From: Streptomyces camelliae
GTDB lineage: Bacteria; Actinomycetota; Actinomycetes; Streptomycetales; Streptomycetaceae
DNA: 64,000 nucleotides
Assembly: GCF_027625935.1 (NCBI RefSeq)
Contig: NZ_CP115300.1
Span: 6,882,001-6,946,000, forward strand
Reading direction: 5' to 3'
Shown: positions 16,106-24,354 of the stretch, in pieces
Layout of the letters: the number at the start of each line of letters is the position of its first letter
How positions within the stretch are numbered: the first letter of the stretch is position 1
Made by a program: the position numbers and the translations under genes
Notes under the pieces: model-generated
Databases searched by the model: none
What the model saw: the letters and a program-made list of their open reading frames with translations, nothing else
Told to the model about the DNA's origin: nothing

Positions 16106-16981
16106 TCAGTCCGAGCCCAGCGCTTCCCGCACCACGTCGGGCTTGTTGGTGATGATTCCGTCGACGCCGTAACTCGCGACCCTGCGGGCGGCGGCCGCGT
16201 CGTTCACCGTCCAGGCGAACACGCCGAGCCGCTTGCCGTGCGCCCCCTTGAAGGCGTGCACGGCCGCGACGTAGCCCAGGGAGAGCGACCCGGTCGAGGG
16301 ATTGACCAGATCGGTGAAGCGCGCGTACTGGTGCAGCTGTGCCACTTTGGGCGAGCCGAGAAGGGCTGTGGTGACGGCGGGCTTCAGCTCGTGCACGGTC
16401 CGGATGCTGTCGGCGCTGAAACTCTGCACGATCAGCCGCCCCAGATGGTCCTGATCGAGCCAGCCCTCGTTGCCGAGGAGCTTCAGGATCTGCTGCTCCA
16501 TACCCGGGTACAGCTCCGGGTTCTTGACCTCCAGGAGCAGCTTCTCGTGGTTGTGCTCGATCCGGCGCATGTACTGCGTGAGGGTCGGCACGCGCGTGCC
16601 CGTGTACGCGGGGGAGTACCAGCTGCCCGCGTCCAGCCGGGCGATCTCGGCCGCGGTGAAGTCCTTCACCTTCCACGGCGCCCGGCCGGGGAAGACCTGC
16701 TCGACGTTCGTGGTGCGGTTGAGGCTGTCGTCGTGGATGACGACCAGCTCGCCGTCCTTGGTGCGCTGGACGTCGTTCTCGACCCAGGTGAAGCCCAGCT
16801 GCGCGGCCTTGTCGATGGAGGCCAGCGTGTTCTCGGGTGCGTAGGCGGAGGCACCCCGGTGAGCGATCACCGTGGGCTCGCCGGAATCGCCGGCCCGGGC
16901 GTCGGAAGACGGGCTCAGCAGGACCGCCGCGATCCCCAGAGCCGCGACGGCCGTGACGGCCACCACTACGCGCGCGTGCAT
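16106..16981 (-). CDS. Secreted glycerophosphodiester phosphodiesterase
   Basis: A 291-aa protein with an N-terminal signal peptide (hydrophobic VVVAVTAVAALGIAAVLL, cleavage near ARA-GDS). The GDPD signature begins IAHRGASAYAPENTLASI, followed by WVENDVQRTKDGELVVIHDD with the catalytic Glu/Asp and His. It hydrolyses glycerophosphodiesters to glycerol 3-phosphate outside the cell. The C-terminal FAWTVND and GVDGIITNKPD are typical. No clear Pho box was found upstream. Confidence 0.94.
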   Translation of the reverse strand: MHARVVVAVTAVAALGIAAVLLSPSSDARAGDSGEPTVIAHRGASAYAPENTLASIDKAAQLGFTWVENDVQRTKDGELVVIHDDSLNRTTNVEQVFPGRAPWKVKDFTAAEIARLDAGSWYSPAYTGTRVPTLTQYMRRIEHNHEKLLLEVKNPELYPGMEQQILKLLGNEGWLDQDHLGRLIVQSFSADSIRTVHELKPAVTTALLGSPKVAQLHQYARFTDLVNPSTGSLSLGYVAAVHAFKGAHGKRLGVFAWTVNDAAAARRVASYGVDGIITNKPDVVREALGSD

Positions 16982-17094
16982 GCAGACTCCTCGCGTCCAG
17001 CGAATACCGAATGCAACAAGAGTGACAGCAGATCGTCAGTGGTACGCACGCGCATGACGGTCACACATCGCAGGCAGATGTCGACGTGCGCTCA

Positions 17095-17118
17095 CCGTTG
17101 CCGCACAAGTGCGGCAAC
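17095..17118. promoter_or_regulatory. 24-bp perfect inverted repeat between GDPD and MHYT genes
   Basis: CGTTGCCGCAC and its exact complement GTGCGGCAACG are separated by AA. It sits 114 bp upstream of the divergent GDPD gene and 144 bp upstream of the MHYT gene. With almost no loop it is better suited to a dimeric operator than to an RNA terminator. No candidate regulator is evident. Confidence 0.5.
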
Positions 17119-17261
17119 GCCGTGTTTCTTTGCCGGAAAATCGTTCGACCATTCCGGTGGGAGTCATACTCTCTGCGACAACCCTGACCGCCCGCGCGGT
17201 CCTGGGCCGGGGGAACGTTTGAGGTATTCCGGGACGCAAGAGGGCGGAAGGGCAGCCACGG

Positions 17262-18119
17262 ATGCAAGGCACGGTCGACGGATTCAGCTACGGGGCCGTC
17301 ACCCCGTTGGTGGCCTATCTGATGGCCTGCCTGGGCGGTGCCCTCGGCCTGCGCTGCACCACCCGGGCGCTGCTGGTCACGCACTCCTGGCGGCCCGCCT
17401 GGCTGGCCCTCGGCGCCGCCGCGATCGGCTCCGGCATATGGACCATGCACTTCGTCGCCATGATGGGCTTCGCCATCAAGGAGACACCGATCCACTACGA
17501 CAAACCGATCACCTACGCGAGCCTCGGCCTCGCGATCGTCATGGTCGGCGTCGGCATCTTCGTCGTCGGCTACCGGGGCGCCACCGGCACCGCGCTCTTC
17601 ACCGGCGGCACGATCACCGGTCTGGGCGTCGCCTCGATGCACTACCTCGGCATGGCCGGCGTCCACTTCCACGGGCGGTTCACCTACAACACCCTCACCG
17701 TCGCCGCCTCCGTCGTCATAGCGGTGGTGGCCGCGACCGCCGCCCTGTGGGCTGCCGGACGCGTGCGCGGCTTCCTGTGGAGCGTGGGGGCGAGCCTCGT
17801 CATGGGGCTCGCGGTGAGCGGCATGCACTACATGGGCATGGCAGCCCTGCGCGTCCACCTCGACGGCCCCTCTCATGCCACCGGAGGCGCGCCGGAGCCG
17901 TCCGTGCTCGCGCCCATGCTGATCGGCCCGCTCGCCTTCCTGCTCCTCGCGGCGGTCGTCGTGGTCTTCGACCCACTGATGGTGATGGGCCGGCCCGTCC
18001 GCAGGATCGCCGAGCACAAACCGGGCGTCCCGGCCGCCGCCGTCGCCTCCCACCTGGACCGCCGGCCCGCGCTCCACAACGAGCGCCGACCCGAGCACCA
18101 CGGCTCCCGGACCAGGTAA
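17262..18119 (+). CDS. MHYT-domain integral membrane sensor protein
   Basis: A 285-aa protein with about seven membrane segments and repeated MHYT-type motifs: [19 protein letters not shown] and [13 protein letters not shown] domains are predicted to coordinate a metal, possibly copper, and to sense gases such as oxygen, CO or NO. Unlike many family members there is no cytoplasmic GGDEF/EAL or kinase output; the C-terminal ~45 residues are a basic soluble tail. It ends 49 bp before uvrB. Confidence 0.9.
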   Translation: MQGTVDGFSYGAVTPLVAYLMACLGGALGLRCTTRALLVTHSWRPAWLALGAAAIGSGIWTMHFVAMMGFAIKETPIHYDKPITYASLGLAIVMVGVGIFVVGYRGATGTALFTGGTITGLGVASMHYLGMAGVHFHGRFTYNTLTVAASVVIAVVAATAALWAAGRVRGFLWSVGASLVMGLAVSGMHYMGMAALRVHLDGPSHATGGAPEPSVLAPMLIGPLAFLLLAAVVVVFDPLMVMGRPVRRIAEHKPGVPAAAVASHLDRRPALHNERRPEHHGSRTR

Positions 18120-18138
18120 AACACCTGATCGGGGCCCG

Positions 18139-18161
18139 TTGTCAGTGGGGGGTCGTACGGT
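18139..18161 (+). promoter_or_regulatory. RecA-NDp/PafBC-type damage promoter of uvrB
   Basis: TTGTCAGTG (18139-18147), 8 nt, then TACGGT (18156-18161) match the actinobacterial RecA-independent damage promoter. The ATG of uvrB begins 7 nt after the -10 box, implying a leaderless or nearly leaderless transcript. Confidence 0.85.
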
Positions 18162-18168
18162 GGATGGC

Positions 18169-20307
18169 ATGCGGCCCGTTTCCCACATCGAACGCACGGT
18201 GGCGCCCTTCGAGGTCGTCAGCCCCTACCAGCCCAGCGGAGACCAGCCGGCGGCCATCGCCGAGCTGGCCAAGCGCATCGAGGCCGGTGAGAAGGACGTC
18301 GTCCTGCTGGGCGCGACCGGCACCGGCAAGTCCGCCACCACGGCGTGGATGATCGAGAAGCTCCAGCGCCCCACGCTCGTGATGGCGCCGAACAAGACGC
18401 TGGCCGCCCAGCTGGCCAACGAATTCCGCGAGCTCTTGCCGAACAACGCGGTCGAGTACTTCGTCTCGTACTACGACTACTACCAGCCAGAGGCCTATGT
18501 CCCGCAGTCGGACACCTACATCGAGAAGGACTCCTCGATCAACGAGGAGGTCGAGCGCCTGCGCCACTCGGCGACGAACTCGCTGCTCACCCGCCGCGAC
18601 GTCGTCGTGGTCGCCTCGGTCTCCTGCATCTACGGCCTCGGCACGCCGCAGGAGTACGTGGACCGGATGGTCCCCCTCAGGGTCGGCGACGAGATCGACC
18701 GGGACGAGCTGCTGCGCCGCTTCGTCGACATCCAGTACACCCGCAACGACATGGCCTTCACTCGCGGCACCTTCCGGGTCCGCGGCGACACCGTCGAGAT
18801 CTTCCCGGTCTACGAGGAGCTGGCCGTCCGTATCGAGATGTTCGGCGACGAGATCGAGGCGCTGTCCACGCTGCACCCGCTCACCGGCGAGATCATCAGC
18901 GACGACCAGCAGCTGTATGTCTTCCCCGCCTCCCACTACGTCGCCGGCCCGGAGCGCATGGAGCGGGCCGTCAACGACATCGAGAAGGAGCTGGGGGAGC
19001 GCCTCGCCGAGCTGGAGAAGCAGGGCAAGCTGCTGGAGGCCCAGCGGCTGCGGATGCGCACCACGTACGACATCGAGATGCTCCGCCAGATCGGCACCTG
19101 CTCCGGCGTGGAGAACTACTCGATGCACTTCGACGGCCGCTCGCCCGGCTCCCCGCCGAACACCCTGCTCGACTACTTCCCGGACGACTTCCTGCTCGTC
19201 ATCGACGAGTCACACGTCACGGTCCCGCAGATCGGCGCCATGTACGAGGGCGACGCCTCCCGCAAGCGCACCCTCGTGGAACACGGCTTCCGCCTGCCGT
19301 CCGCCCTGGACAACCGCCCCCTGAAGTGGGAGGAGTTCCAGGAGCGCATCGGCCAGAGCGTCTACCTGTCGGCCACTCCGGGACCGTACGAGCTGTCGCG
19401 CTCCGACGGCGCGGTCGAGCAGATCATCCGCCCCACCGGCCTCGTCGACCCCGAGGTCGTCGTCAAGCCCACCGAGGGCCAGATCGACGACCTGGTGCAC
19501 GAGATCCGCAAGCGCACCGAGAAGGACGAGCGCGTCCTCGTCACCACACTCACCAAGAAGATGGCCGAGGACCTCACCGACTACTTCCTGGAACTGGGCA
19601 TCCAGGTGCGCTATCTGCACAGCGACGTCGACACCCTGCGCCGCGTCGAGCTGCTGCGCGAACTGCGCAGCGGCGAGTTCGACGTCCTGGTCGGCATCAA
19701 CCTGCTGCGCGAGGGCCTCGACCTGCCCGAGGTGTCCCTGGTGGCGATCCTGGACGCCGACAAGGAGGGCTTCCTGCGCTCCGGCACGTCGCTGATCCAG
19801 ACCATCGGCCGCGCGGCGCGCAACGTCTCCGGCCAGGTCCACATGTACGCCGACAAGATCACCCCGGCGATGGAGAAGGCCATCGAGGAGACCAACCGCC
19901 GCCGGGAGAAGCAGGTCGCCTACAACAAGGCGAACGGCATCGACCCGCAGCCGCTGCGCAAGAAGATCAACGACATCGTCGCGCAGATCGCCCGCGAGGA
20001 GGTCGACACCGAGCAGCTCCTCGGCAGCGGCTACCGCAAGTCCAAGGACGGCAAGGGCGCCAAGGCACCCGTCCCGGCACTCGGCGACAAGGCGGCCAAG
20101 GGCGCGAAGGTCGGCAAGGCCGCCAAGGGCCAGGCGGTGCCCACGGACCGTCCGGCGGCCGAACTCGCCGAGCAGATCGAGGAGATGACCGAGCGGATGC
20201 GGGCCGCCGCCGCAGAGCTGCAGTTCGAGATCGCGGCCAGGCTGCGCGACGAGGTCTCGGAGATGAAGAAGGAGCTGCGCCAGATGCGGGAGGCGGGCCT
20301 CGCCTGA
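18169..20307 (+). CDS. uvrB: Excinuclease ABC subunit UvrB
   Basis: A 712-aa protein from the ATG at 18169. Walker [16 protein letters not shown] (near residue 45), the UvrA-interacting/strand-separating hairpin [13 protein letters not shown], helicase motifs [11 protein letters not shown] and [16 protein letters not shown], and a C-terminal UVR motif ([23 protein letters not shown]) are all present. The region just before the UVR motif carries a ~45-residue Lys/Ala/Gly-rich insert ([20 protein letters not shown]), a low-complexity basic linker. It loads UvrC in nucleotide excision repair. Confidence 0.98.
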   Translation: MRPVSHIERTVAPFEVVSPYQPSGDQPAAIAELAKRIEAGEKDVVLLGATGTGKSATTAWMIEKLQRPTLVMAPNKTLAAQLANEFRELLPNNAVEYFVSYYDYYQPEAYVPQSDTYIEKDSSINEEVERLRHSATNSLLTRRDVVVVASVSCIYGLGTPQEYVDRMVPLRVGDEIDRDELLRRFVDIQYTRNDMAFTRGTFRVRGDTVEIFPVYEELAVRIEMFGDEIEALSTLHPLTGEIISDDQQLYVFPASHYVAGPERMERAVNDIEKELGERLAELEKQGKLLEAQRLRMRTTYDIEMLRQIGTCSGVENYSMHFDGRSPGSPPNTLLDYFPDDFLLVIDESHVTVPQIGAMYEGDASRKRTLVEHGFRLPSALDNRPLKWEEFQERIGQSVYLSATPGPYELSRSDGAVEQIIRPTGLVDPEVVVKPTEGQIDDLVHEIRKRTEKDERVLVTTLTKKMAEDLTDYFLELGIQVRYLHSDVDTLRRVELLRELRSGEFDVLVGINLLREGLDLPEVSLVAILDADKEGFLRSGTSLIQTIGRAARNVSGQVHMYADKITPAMEKAIEETNRRREKQVAYNKANGIDPQPLRKKINDIVAQIAREEVDTEQLLGSGYRKSKDGKGAKAPVPALGDKAAKGAKVGKAAKGQAVPTDRPAAELAEQIEEMTERMRAAAAELQFEIAARLRDEVSEMKKELRQMREAGLA

Positions 20308-20344
20308 GCTGCGGCCCCCTGCCGGACCTCGGCATACGCGCCAA

Positions 20345-20408
20345 GTGTTGCAACACCGACACAAAGCGCGGGCCGGGGTTCGGCACTGTCGGCGCGCCTG
20401 CGTAGGGT
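20345..20408 (+). promoter_or_regulatory. Palindrome and candidate promoter upstream of terD
   Basis: A perfect 12-bp palindrome GTGTTGCAACAC (20345-20356) is followed by CTGTCGGCG (20386-20394), 8 nt and TAGGGT (20403-20408). The latter resembles the damage-type promoter but differs from TTGTCRGTG at two positions. The distance to the terD GTG leaves a ~50-nt leader. Confidence 0.35.
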
Positions 20409-20462
20409 TTTGGACAACCGCGCACTGCGCGGCAACAGGGGACCATCGAGAGGGGATTCAGG

Positions 20463-21041
20463 GTGTCCGTCAATTTGAGCAAGGGTCAGGCCATCAGCCT
20501 GGAGAAGAAGGACGGAGGCACCCTGACCGCGGTCCGTATGGGGCTCGGCTGGCAGGCGGCGAAGCGGCGCGGCCTGTTCGGTTCGCGCACCAAGGAGATC
20601 GACCTGGACGCCTCGGCGGTGCTCTTCGCCGAGAAGCAGCCGGTCGACGTCGTCTTCTTCCGCCACCTGGTGAGCGACGACGGTTCCGTGCGCCACACCG
20701 GCGACAATCTGGTCGGCGGCGCCGGCCAGGGCGGGGACGACGAATCGATCCTGGTGGACCTGCAGCGCGTCCCCGTCCACATCGACCAGATCGTCTTCAC
20801 CGTGAACTCCTTCACGGGCCAGACCTTCCAGGAGGTGCAGAACGCGTTCTGCCGCCTCGTGGACGAGACCAACGGCCAGGAACTGGCCCGCTACACGCTG
20901 GACGGCGGCGGCGACTACACCGCCCAGATCATGGCGAAGGTGCACCGCGCGGGCTCGGGCTGGACGATGACCGCCCTGGGCACCCCGGCCAACGGCCGCA
21001 CCTTCCAGGACCTGATGCCGGCGATCCTGCCGCACCTGTAG
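20463..21041 (+). CDS. terD: TerD-family tellurium/stress-response protein
   Basis: A 192-aa protein from the GTG at 20463. The core of the calcium-binding TerD fold is evident: NLSKGQAISLEKKDGG, VRMGLGWQ, EIDLDASAVLF, DGSVRHTGDNL with acidic Ca2+-ligand positions, GDDESILVDLQRVP and TFQEVQNAFCRLVD. TerD proteins are cytoplasmic and associate with membrane TerC; roles include tellurite, oxidative and phage-stress phenotypes. It lies 57 bp upstream of a second, larger TerD-type gene. Confidence 0.95.
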   Translation: MSVNLSKGQAISLEKKDGGTLTAVRMGLGWQAAKRRGLFGSRTKEIDLDASAVLFAEKQPVDVVFFRHLVSDDGSVRHTGDNLVGGAGQGGDDESILVDLQRVPVHIDQIVFTVNSFTGQTFQEVQNAFCRLVDETNGQELARYTLDGGGDYTAQIMAKVHRAGSGWTMTALGTPANGRTFQDLMPAILPHL

Positions 21042-21098
21042 GACCGCCCGCTCGACCGGCAGCGCGTACGACACAACGACACCACGGGGGGCACGGCG

Positions 21099-22979
21099 AT
21101 GACGGCCGAGCTGGTGCGGGGGCAGAACCACCCGCTGTCCGAGGTCCGGCTGACGATCCGGATCTCGGCGGGGGCCCCGGTCCTCGCCGGAGCCACGCTC
21201 GGCGACGAGAACGGCACGGTGCACGGCCCCCCGTGGGTGGCCCATCCCGGCACCCCCGTCCTGCCCGGCGTCGAGGTGCCCCGGCAGGCCGCCGCCGAGC
21301 ACCGGCTGACCGTCGACCTGGGCACCCTGCCCGAGACCGTGCACCGCGTCGCCGTGTTTCTCGCGCTGCCCACCGGGTCCGCCGGGCCGCTCCGGTTCGG
21401 TGCCGTCGCAGCCCCGCACACCGCGGTCGACGGCCCCGACGGCAGCGAACTCGTCAGCTACACCCTGACCGGCCTGGACACCGAGACGGCGGTGATCGCC
21501 CTGGAGCTGTACCGCAGACAGGGCGCCTGGAAGGTCCGCGCGATGGGCCAGGGCTACGCGGCCGGTCTGCCCGCACTCCTGGCCGACCAGGGACTGCCCG
21601 CGGCCGCCGACCTCGCGGCCGCCGTCCAGCACTCGGCGGCCCTCGCCCCGGCCCCCACAGCCGCTCATGGCACGGCGGCGCCGGCGCGCCCGCACACACC
21701 GGCGCCCGCACCCTCCTACGACGCGCAGAACCCGTACGACACCCAGGCCCCCGACGCCGCGCCGCGCGCCCCAGGCACCCCGGTGGACTACACCCACCCC
21801 CGCCGCCCGCACGGCACCGAACCGACGCCCTCTCCGGCCACCGAGGAGCAGCCCGCGCAACCGGTCGCGGGAGACGCCGTCGGCTGGTCGATGGAGGAGC
21901 GCCTGTACAACCAGGTCTGGGGCATGTTCGAGGACCTGGCCCGCACCACGGCCGCGTACCGCAGCGCCGTCGAATTCGCCGACTCCCGTCTGGAGAAGGA
22001 GCTCGACCAGGCGCTGGCCGACCCCCGCGGCCGGCTCGGCACGGCAGGCGACACCGCGCGCGAGGCGGCCCACGCCCGCCGGACGCAGCTGGTCGACCAG
22101 GCCCGCGCGGCCCTCGATCGCGACCTCGCCCAGCTCGCCGCCGAGTCCGACGTGGTCGAGCCCGCACTCCCGCCCGCCTACGCCCGCTGGGACAACCCCG
22201 TCTGGCACGCCTACCGGGTGCCGGCCGAGCCGCCGATGGCCCTGCGGCTGGGCGATCTGCATCTTCCGGAGAGTGTGCCGCTGCGCGTCCCCCTGCTGGT
22301 CAGGCTGCCGCTGGAGCGGGGCCTGTGGCTGGACAGCGGCCCGGTGGCGGCCGACGGCCTCCCGGACGCCGCCGAGCTGCGGCAGCTGGCCATGGAGGCG
22401 GCGGTCGCGCTGGCGGCGCGGCTGCTCGCCGTGCATCCGCCGGGCGACTTCGCCGTGCAGGCCATCGACCCGGCCGGGGCCGGGGCCGCGGCGCTCGGGG
22501 TGCTGACGCGGACCGGTGCGCTCACCACGCCGCCCGCAGCTGGGGCGGCGGGTGTGGCGGAGGTGCTGGAGAGGCTCACCCGGCGGGTCGACCTGGTGCA
22601 GATGGCGCTGCGCGGCGGCACGCCCGAGTCGCTTCCGGCCGATGTCGACACCGCGCGGCAGCTGCTGATCGTCAACGACTTCCCGCACGGCTTCGACGAC
22701 CGCGCGGTGACCCGACTGCGCTACCTCGCCGACGAGGGCCCCGCGGTGGGCGTGCATCTGCTGCTGGTGGCGGACCGTGAGGATGCCGCCGCCTATGGCC
22801 CGTTGCTCGACCCGCTGTGGCGTTCGCTGATGCGACTCACACCCGTACCCGACGACCATCTTGCCGATCCCTGGGTCGGGCACGCCTGGACGTATGAACC
22901 CGCGCTGGTGCCGACCGGGAGCCAGATCGTGCAGCAGGTGCTCACCGAGGTGACCAGAGCCCGAGCCAAGCACAGGTAA
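21099..22979 (+). CDS. TerD-like domain fused to a degenerate FtsK/HerA-type P-loop domain
   Basis: A 626-aa protein. Residues ~1-165 form a TerD-like beta-sandwich (SELVSYTLTGLDTETAVIALELYRR), 166-260 a Pro/Ala-rich linker, and 262-350 helical coiled segments. Residues ~375-620 resemble the FtsK-like translocases of phage-conflict systems: RLLAVHPPGDFAVQAIDPAGAG, then LLIVNDFPHGFDDRAVTRL at the Walker B strand and GVHLLLVADRED. Where the Walker A loop belongs the sequence is LDSGPVAADGLPDAAEL, with no GxxxxGK[ST], so ATP hydrolysis is unlikely. It probably acts with TerD and TerC encoded on either side. Confidence 0.8.
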   Translation: MTAELVRGQNHPLSEVRLTIRISAGAPVLAGATLGDENGTVHGPPWVAHPGTPVLPGVEVPRQAAAEHRLTVDLGTLPETVHRVAVFLALPTGSAGPLRFGAVAAPHTAVDGPDGSELVSYTLTGLDTETAVIALELYRRQGAWKVRAMGQGYAAGLPALLADQGLPAAADLAAAVQHSAALAPAPTAAHGTAAPARPHTPAPAPSYDAQNPYDTQAPDAAPRAPGTPVDYTHPRRPHGTEPTPSPATEEQPAQPVAGDAVGWSMEERLYNQVWGMFEDLARTTAAYRSAVEFADSRLEKELDQALADPRGRLGTAGDTAREAAHARRTQLVDQARAALDRDLAQLAAESDVVEPALPPAYARWDNPVWHAYRVPAEPPMALRLGDLHLPESVPLRVPLLVRLPLERGLWLDSGPVAADGLPDAAELRQLAMEAAVALAARLLAVHPPGDFAVQAIDPAGAGAAALGVLTRTGALTTPPAAGAAGVAEVLERLTRRVDLVQMALRGGTPESLPADVDTARQLLIVNDFPHGFDDRAVTRLRYLADEGPAVGVHLLLVADREDAAAYGPLLDPLWRSLMRLTPVPDDHLADPWVGHAWTYEPALVPTGSQIVQQVLTEVTRARAKHR

Positions 22980-22992
22980 AGTGCTTCCCATC

Positions 22993-23006
22993 AGGTCATT
23001 TGACCT
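22993..23006. promoter_or_regulatory. Perfect palindrome AGGTCATTTGACCT upstream of terC
   Basis: AGGTCA and TGACCT flank TT, 14 nt after the stop of the TerD-fusion gene. It precedes a pyrimidine-rich tract and a possible sigma-70 promoter (TTTACC, 18 nt, TATGGT at about 23046). It could be an operator for terC transcription. Confidence 0.45.
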
Positions 23007-23055
23007 TCCTTTTGCTTTTTGCTTTACCTTTCCTTGGTGATTGGGGTATGGTCTT

Positions 23056-23199
23056 CCGTACGGAGGGGAGTACTCCCTGACTGCGGCGCACCCGTCAGTA
23101 CGGACCGGTCCGGTCCCGGGGCGCCGACCCCGCGCGGGTGGAAGAGACCTCCGGCAGCGACAACGCTGAAAGTGTTTGCCGTTACGTCATGCCGGAGGT
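23056..23199 (+). promoter_or_regulatory. yybP-ykoY-like (manganese) riboswitch with anti-Shine-Dalgarno switch, terC leader
   Basis: The leader contains the two conserved elements of the Mn2+-sensing yybP-ykoY aptamer: CGGAGGGGAGTA (23061-23072), and GAAGAGACCTCCG (23141-23153) closing P1 by CGGA/TCCG pairing. Between them are a CTGAC/GTCAG helix and a GC-rich helix. The 3' P1 strand is part of ACCTCCGGCA (23147-23156), a perfect 10-nt complement of TGCCGGAGGT (23190-23199), the ribosome site of terC. The two pairings are mutually exclusive, so ligand binding should free the site and turn translation on. TerC relatives (Alx/MntP neighbourhoods) are known targets of this class. Confidence 0.72.
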
Positions 23200-23202
23200 G
23201 CA

Positions 23203-24219
23203 GTGGACGTTTCCGTGACCCTGTGGGTCCTGACCATCGTGGGCCTGGCCGCCCTGATCGCGGTCGACTTCTTCATCGGGCGCAAGCCGCATGAGGTGTC
23301 GATCAAGGAAGCCGGTGTCTGGACCGTCGTCTGGATCGCCCTGGCCGGACTCTTCGGCGTCGGTCTCTTCGTCTTCCGTGGCGGTCAGCCGGCCGGTGAG
23401 TTCTTCGCCGGATTCATCACCGAGAAGTCGCTCAGCGTCGACAACCTCTTCGTCTTCGTCCTGATCATGGCGAAGTTCGCGGTGCCCACGCAGTACCAGC
23501 AACGCGTCCTGCTCGTCGGCGTGCTCATAGCCCTGGTGCTGCGGGCGGCCTTCATCGCCGCGGGAGCCGCGATCCTCGCCAGCTTCTCCTGGGTGTTCTA
23601 CCTCTTCGGCGCCTTCCTGATCTGGACCGCCTGGAAGCTCATCCAGGAGGCCCGCGCGGACGAGGAGGACGAGGAGTTCGAGGAGAACAAGCTTCTGAAG
23701 GCCGCGGAGCGCAGGTTCGGTGTGGCCGACCGCTACCACGGCACGAAGCTGTGGATCCAGGAGAACGGCAAGCGGGTCATGACCCCGATGCTGGTCGTGA
23801 TGCTCGCCATCGGTACCACGGACGTCCTGTTCGCCCTGGACTCCATCCCCGCGATCTTCGGTCTGACCCAGGACCCGTACATCGTCTTCACCGCCAACGC
23901 CTTCGCCCTGATGGGCCTGCGCCAGCTGTACTTCCTCATCGGCGGCCTGCTGAAAAAGCTGGTCCACCTCTCGTACGGCCTGTCGGTGATCCTCGGCTTC
24001 ATCGGCGTCAAGCTGGTGCTGCACGCACTGCACGAGTCCGGTGTCCACGTCCCCGAGATCAGCATTCCGGTCTCGCTCGGCGTGATCTGCGCCGTCCTGA
24101 TCGTCACCACCATCACCAGCCTGATGGCGAGCAGGAAGCAGGCGGCCGCCGAGGCGGCGGGCGTCGAGGGTGAAGGCGCCGCGAAGGACGGCGTCGATGC
24201 CCGACCCGGCCGGCGGTGA
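23203..24219 (+). CDS. TerC-family integral membrane metal-ion transporter
   Basis: A 338-aa protein from the GTG at 23203, 4 nt after GGAGG. About nine hydrophobic segments carry the TerC/Alx signature: FFAGFITEKSLSVDNLFVF near residue 65, and IGTTDVLFALDSIPAIFGLTQD near residue 205, with paired acidic intramembrane residues. A cytoplasmic acidic loop (EEDEEFEENKLL) lies between. Family members export Mn2+, which fits the candidate manganese riboswitch in its leader. It has two TerD-type genes just upstream. Confidence 0.93.
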   Translation: MDVSVTLWVLTIVGLAALIAVDFFIGRKPHEVSIKEAGVWTVVWIALAGLFGVGLFVFRGGQPAGEFFAGFITEKSLSVDNLFVFVLIMAKFAVPTQYQQRVLLVGVLIALVLRAAFIAAGAAILASFSWVFYLFGAFLIWTAWKLIQEARADEEDEEFEENKLLKAAERRFGVADRYHGTKLWIQENGKRVMTPMLVVMLAIGTTDVLFALDSIPAIFGLTQDPYIVFTANAFALMGLRQLYFLIGGLLKKLVHLSYGLSVILGFIGVKLVLHALHESGVHVPEISIPVSLGVICAVLIVTTITSLMASRKQAAAEAAGVEGEGAAKDGVDARPGRR

Positions 24220-24228
24220 CAGCGTCTC

Positions 24229-24272
24229 CCGGCGGGAGTGGTACTGCGCGGAGCAGGTCCCCCTCCCGCCGG
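24229..24272 (+). terminator. Stem-loop terminator downstream of terC
   Basis: CCGGCGGGAG (24229-24238) and its exact complement CTCCCGCCGG (24263-24272) form a 10-bp stem 9 nt after the terC stop, before the antiporter gene. Confidence 0.55.
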
Positions 24273-24354
24273 CGGTATGGGTGGAACAGAAAGGACGCAA
24301 GGTATCCGAAAAGAGCAGAATGCGAATCCCGTAGGTCTCTGCGACGATCGCCGC

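Noticed and set aside
16982..17261. Pho box upstream of the secreted GDPD gene
   Set aside because: No convincing GTTCACC direct repeats were found in the spacer.
20031..22991. ~990-codon antisense frame opposite the two TerD genes
   Set aside because: Shadow of the sense genes; no start context, no family resemblance.
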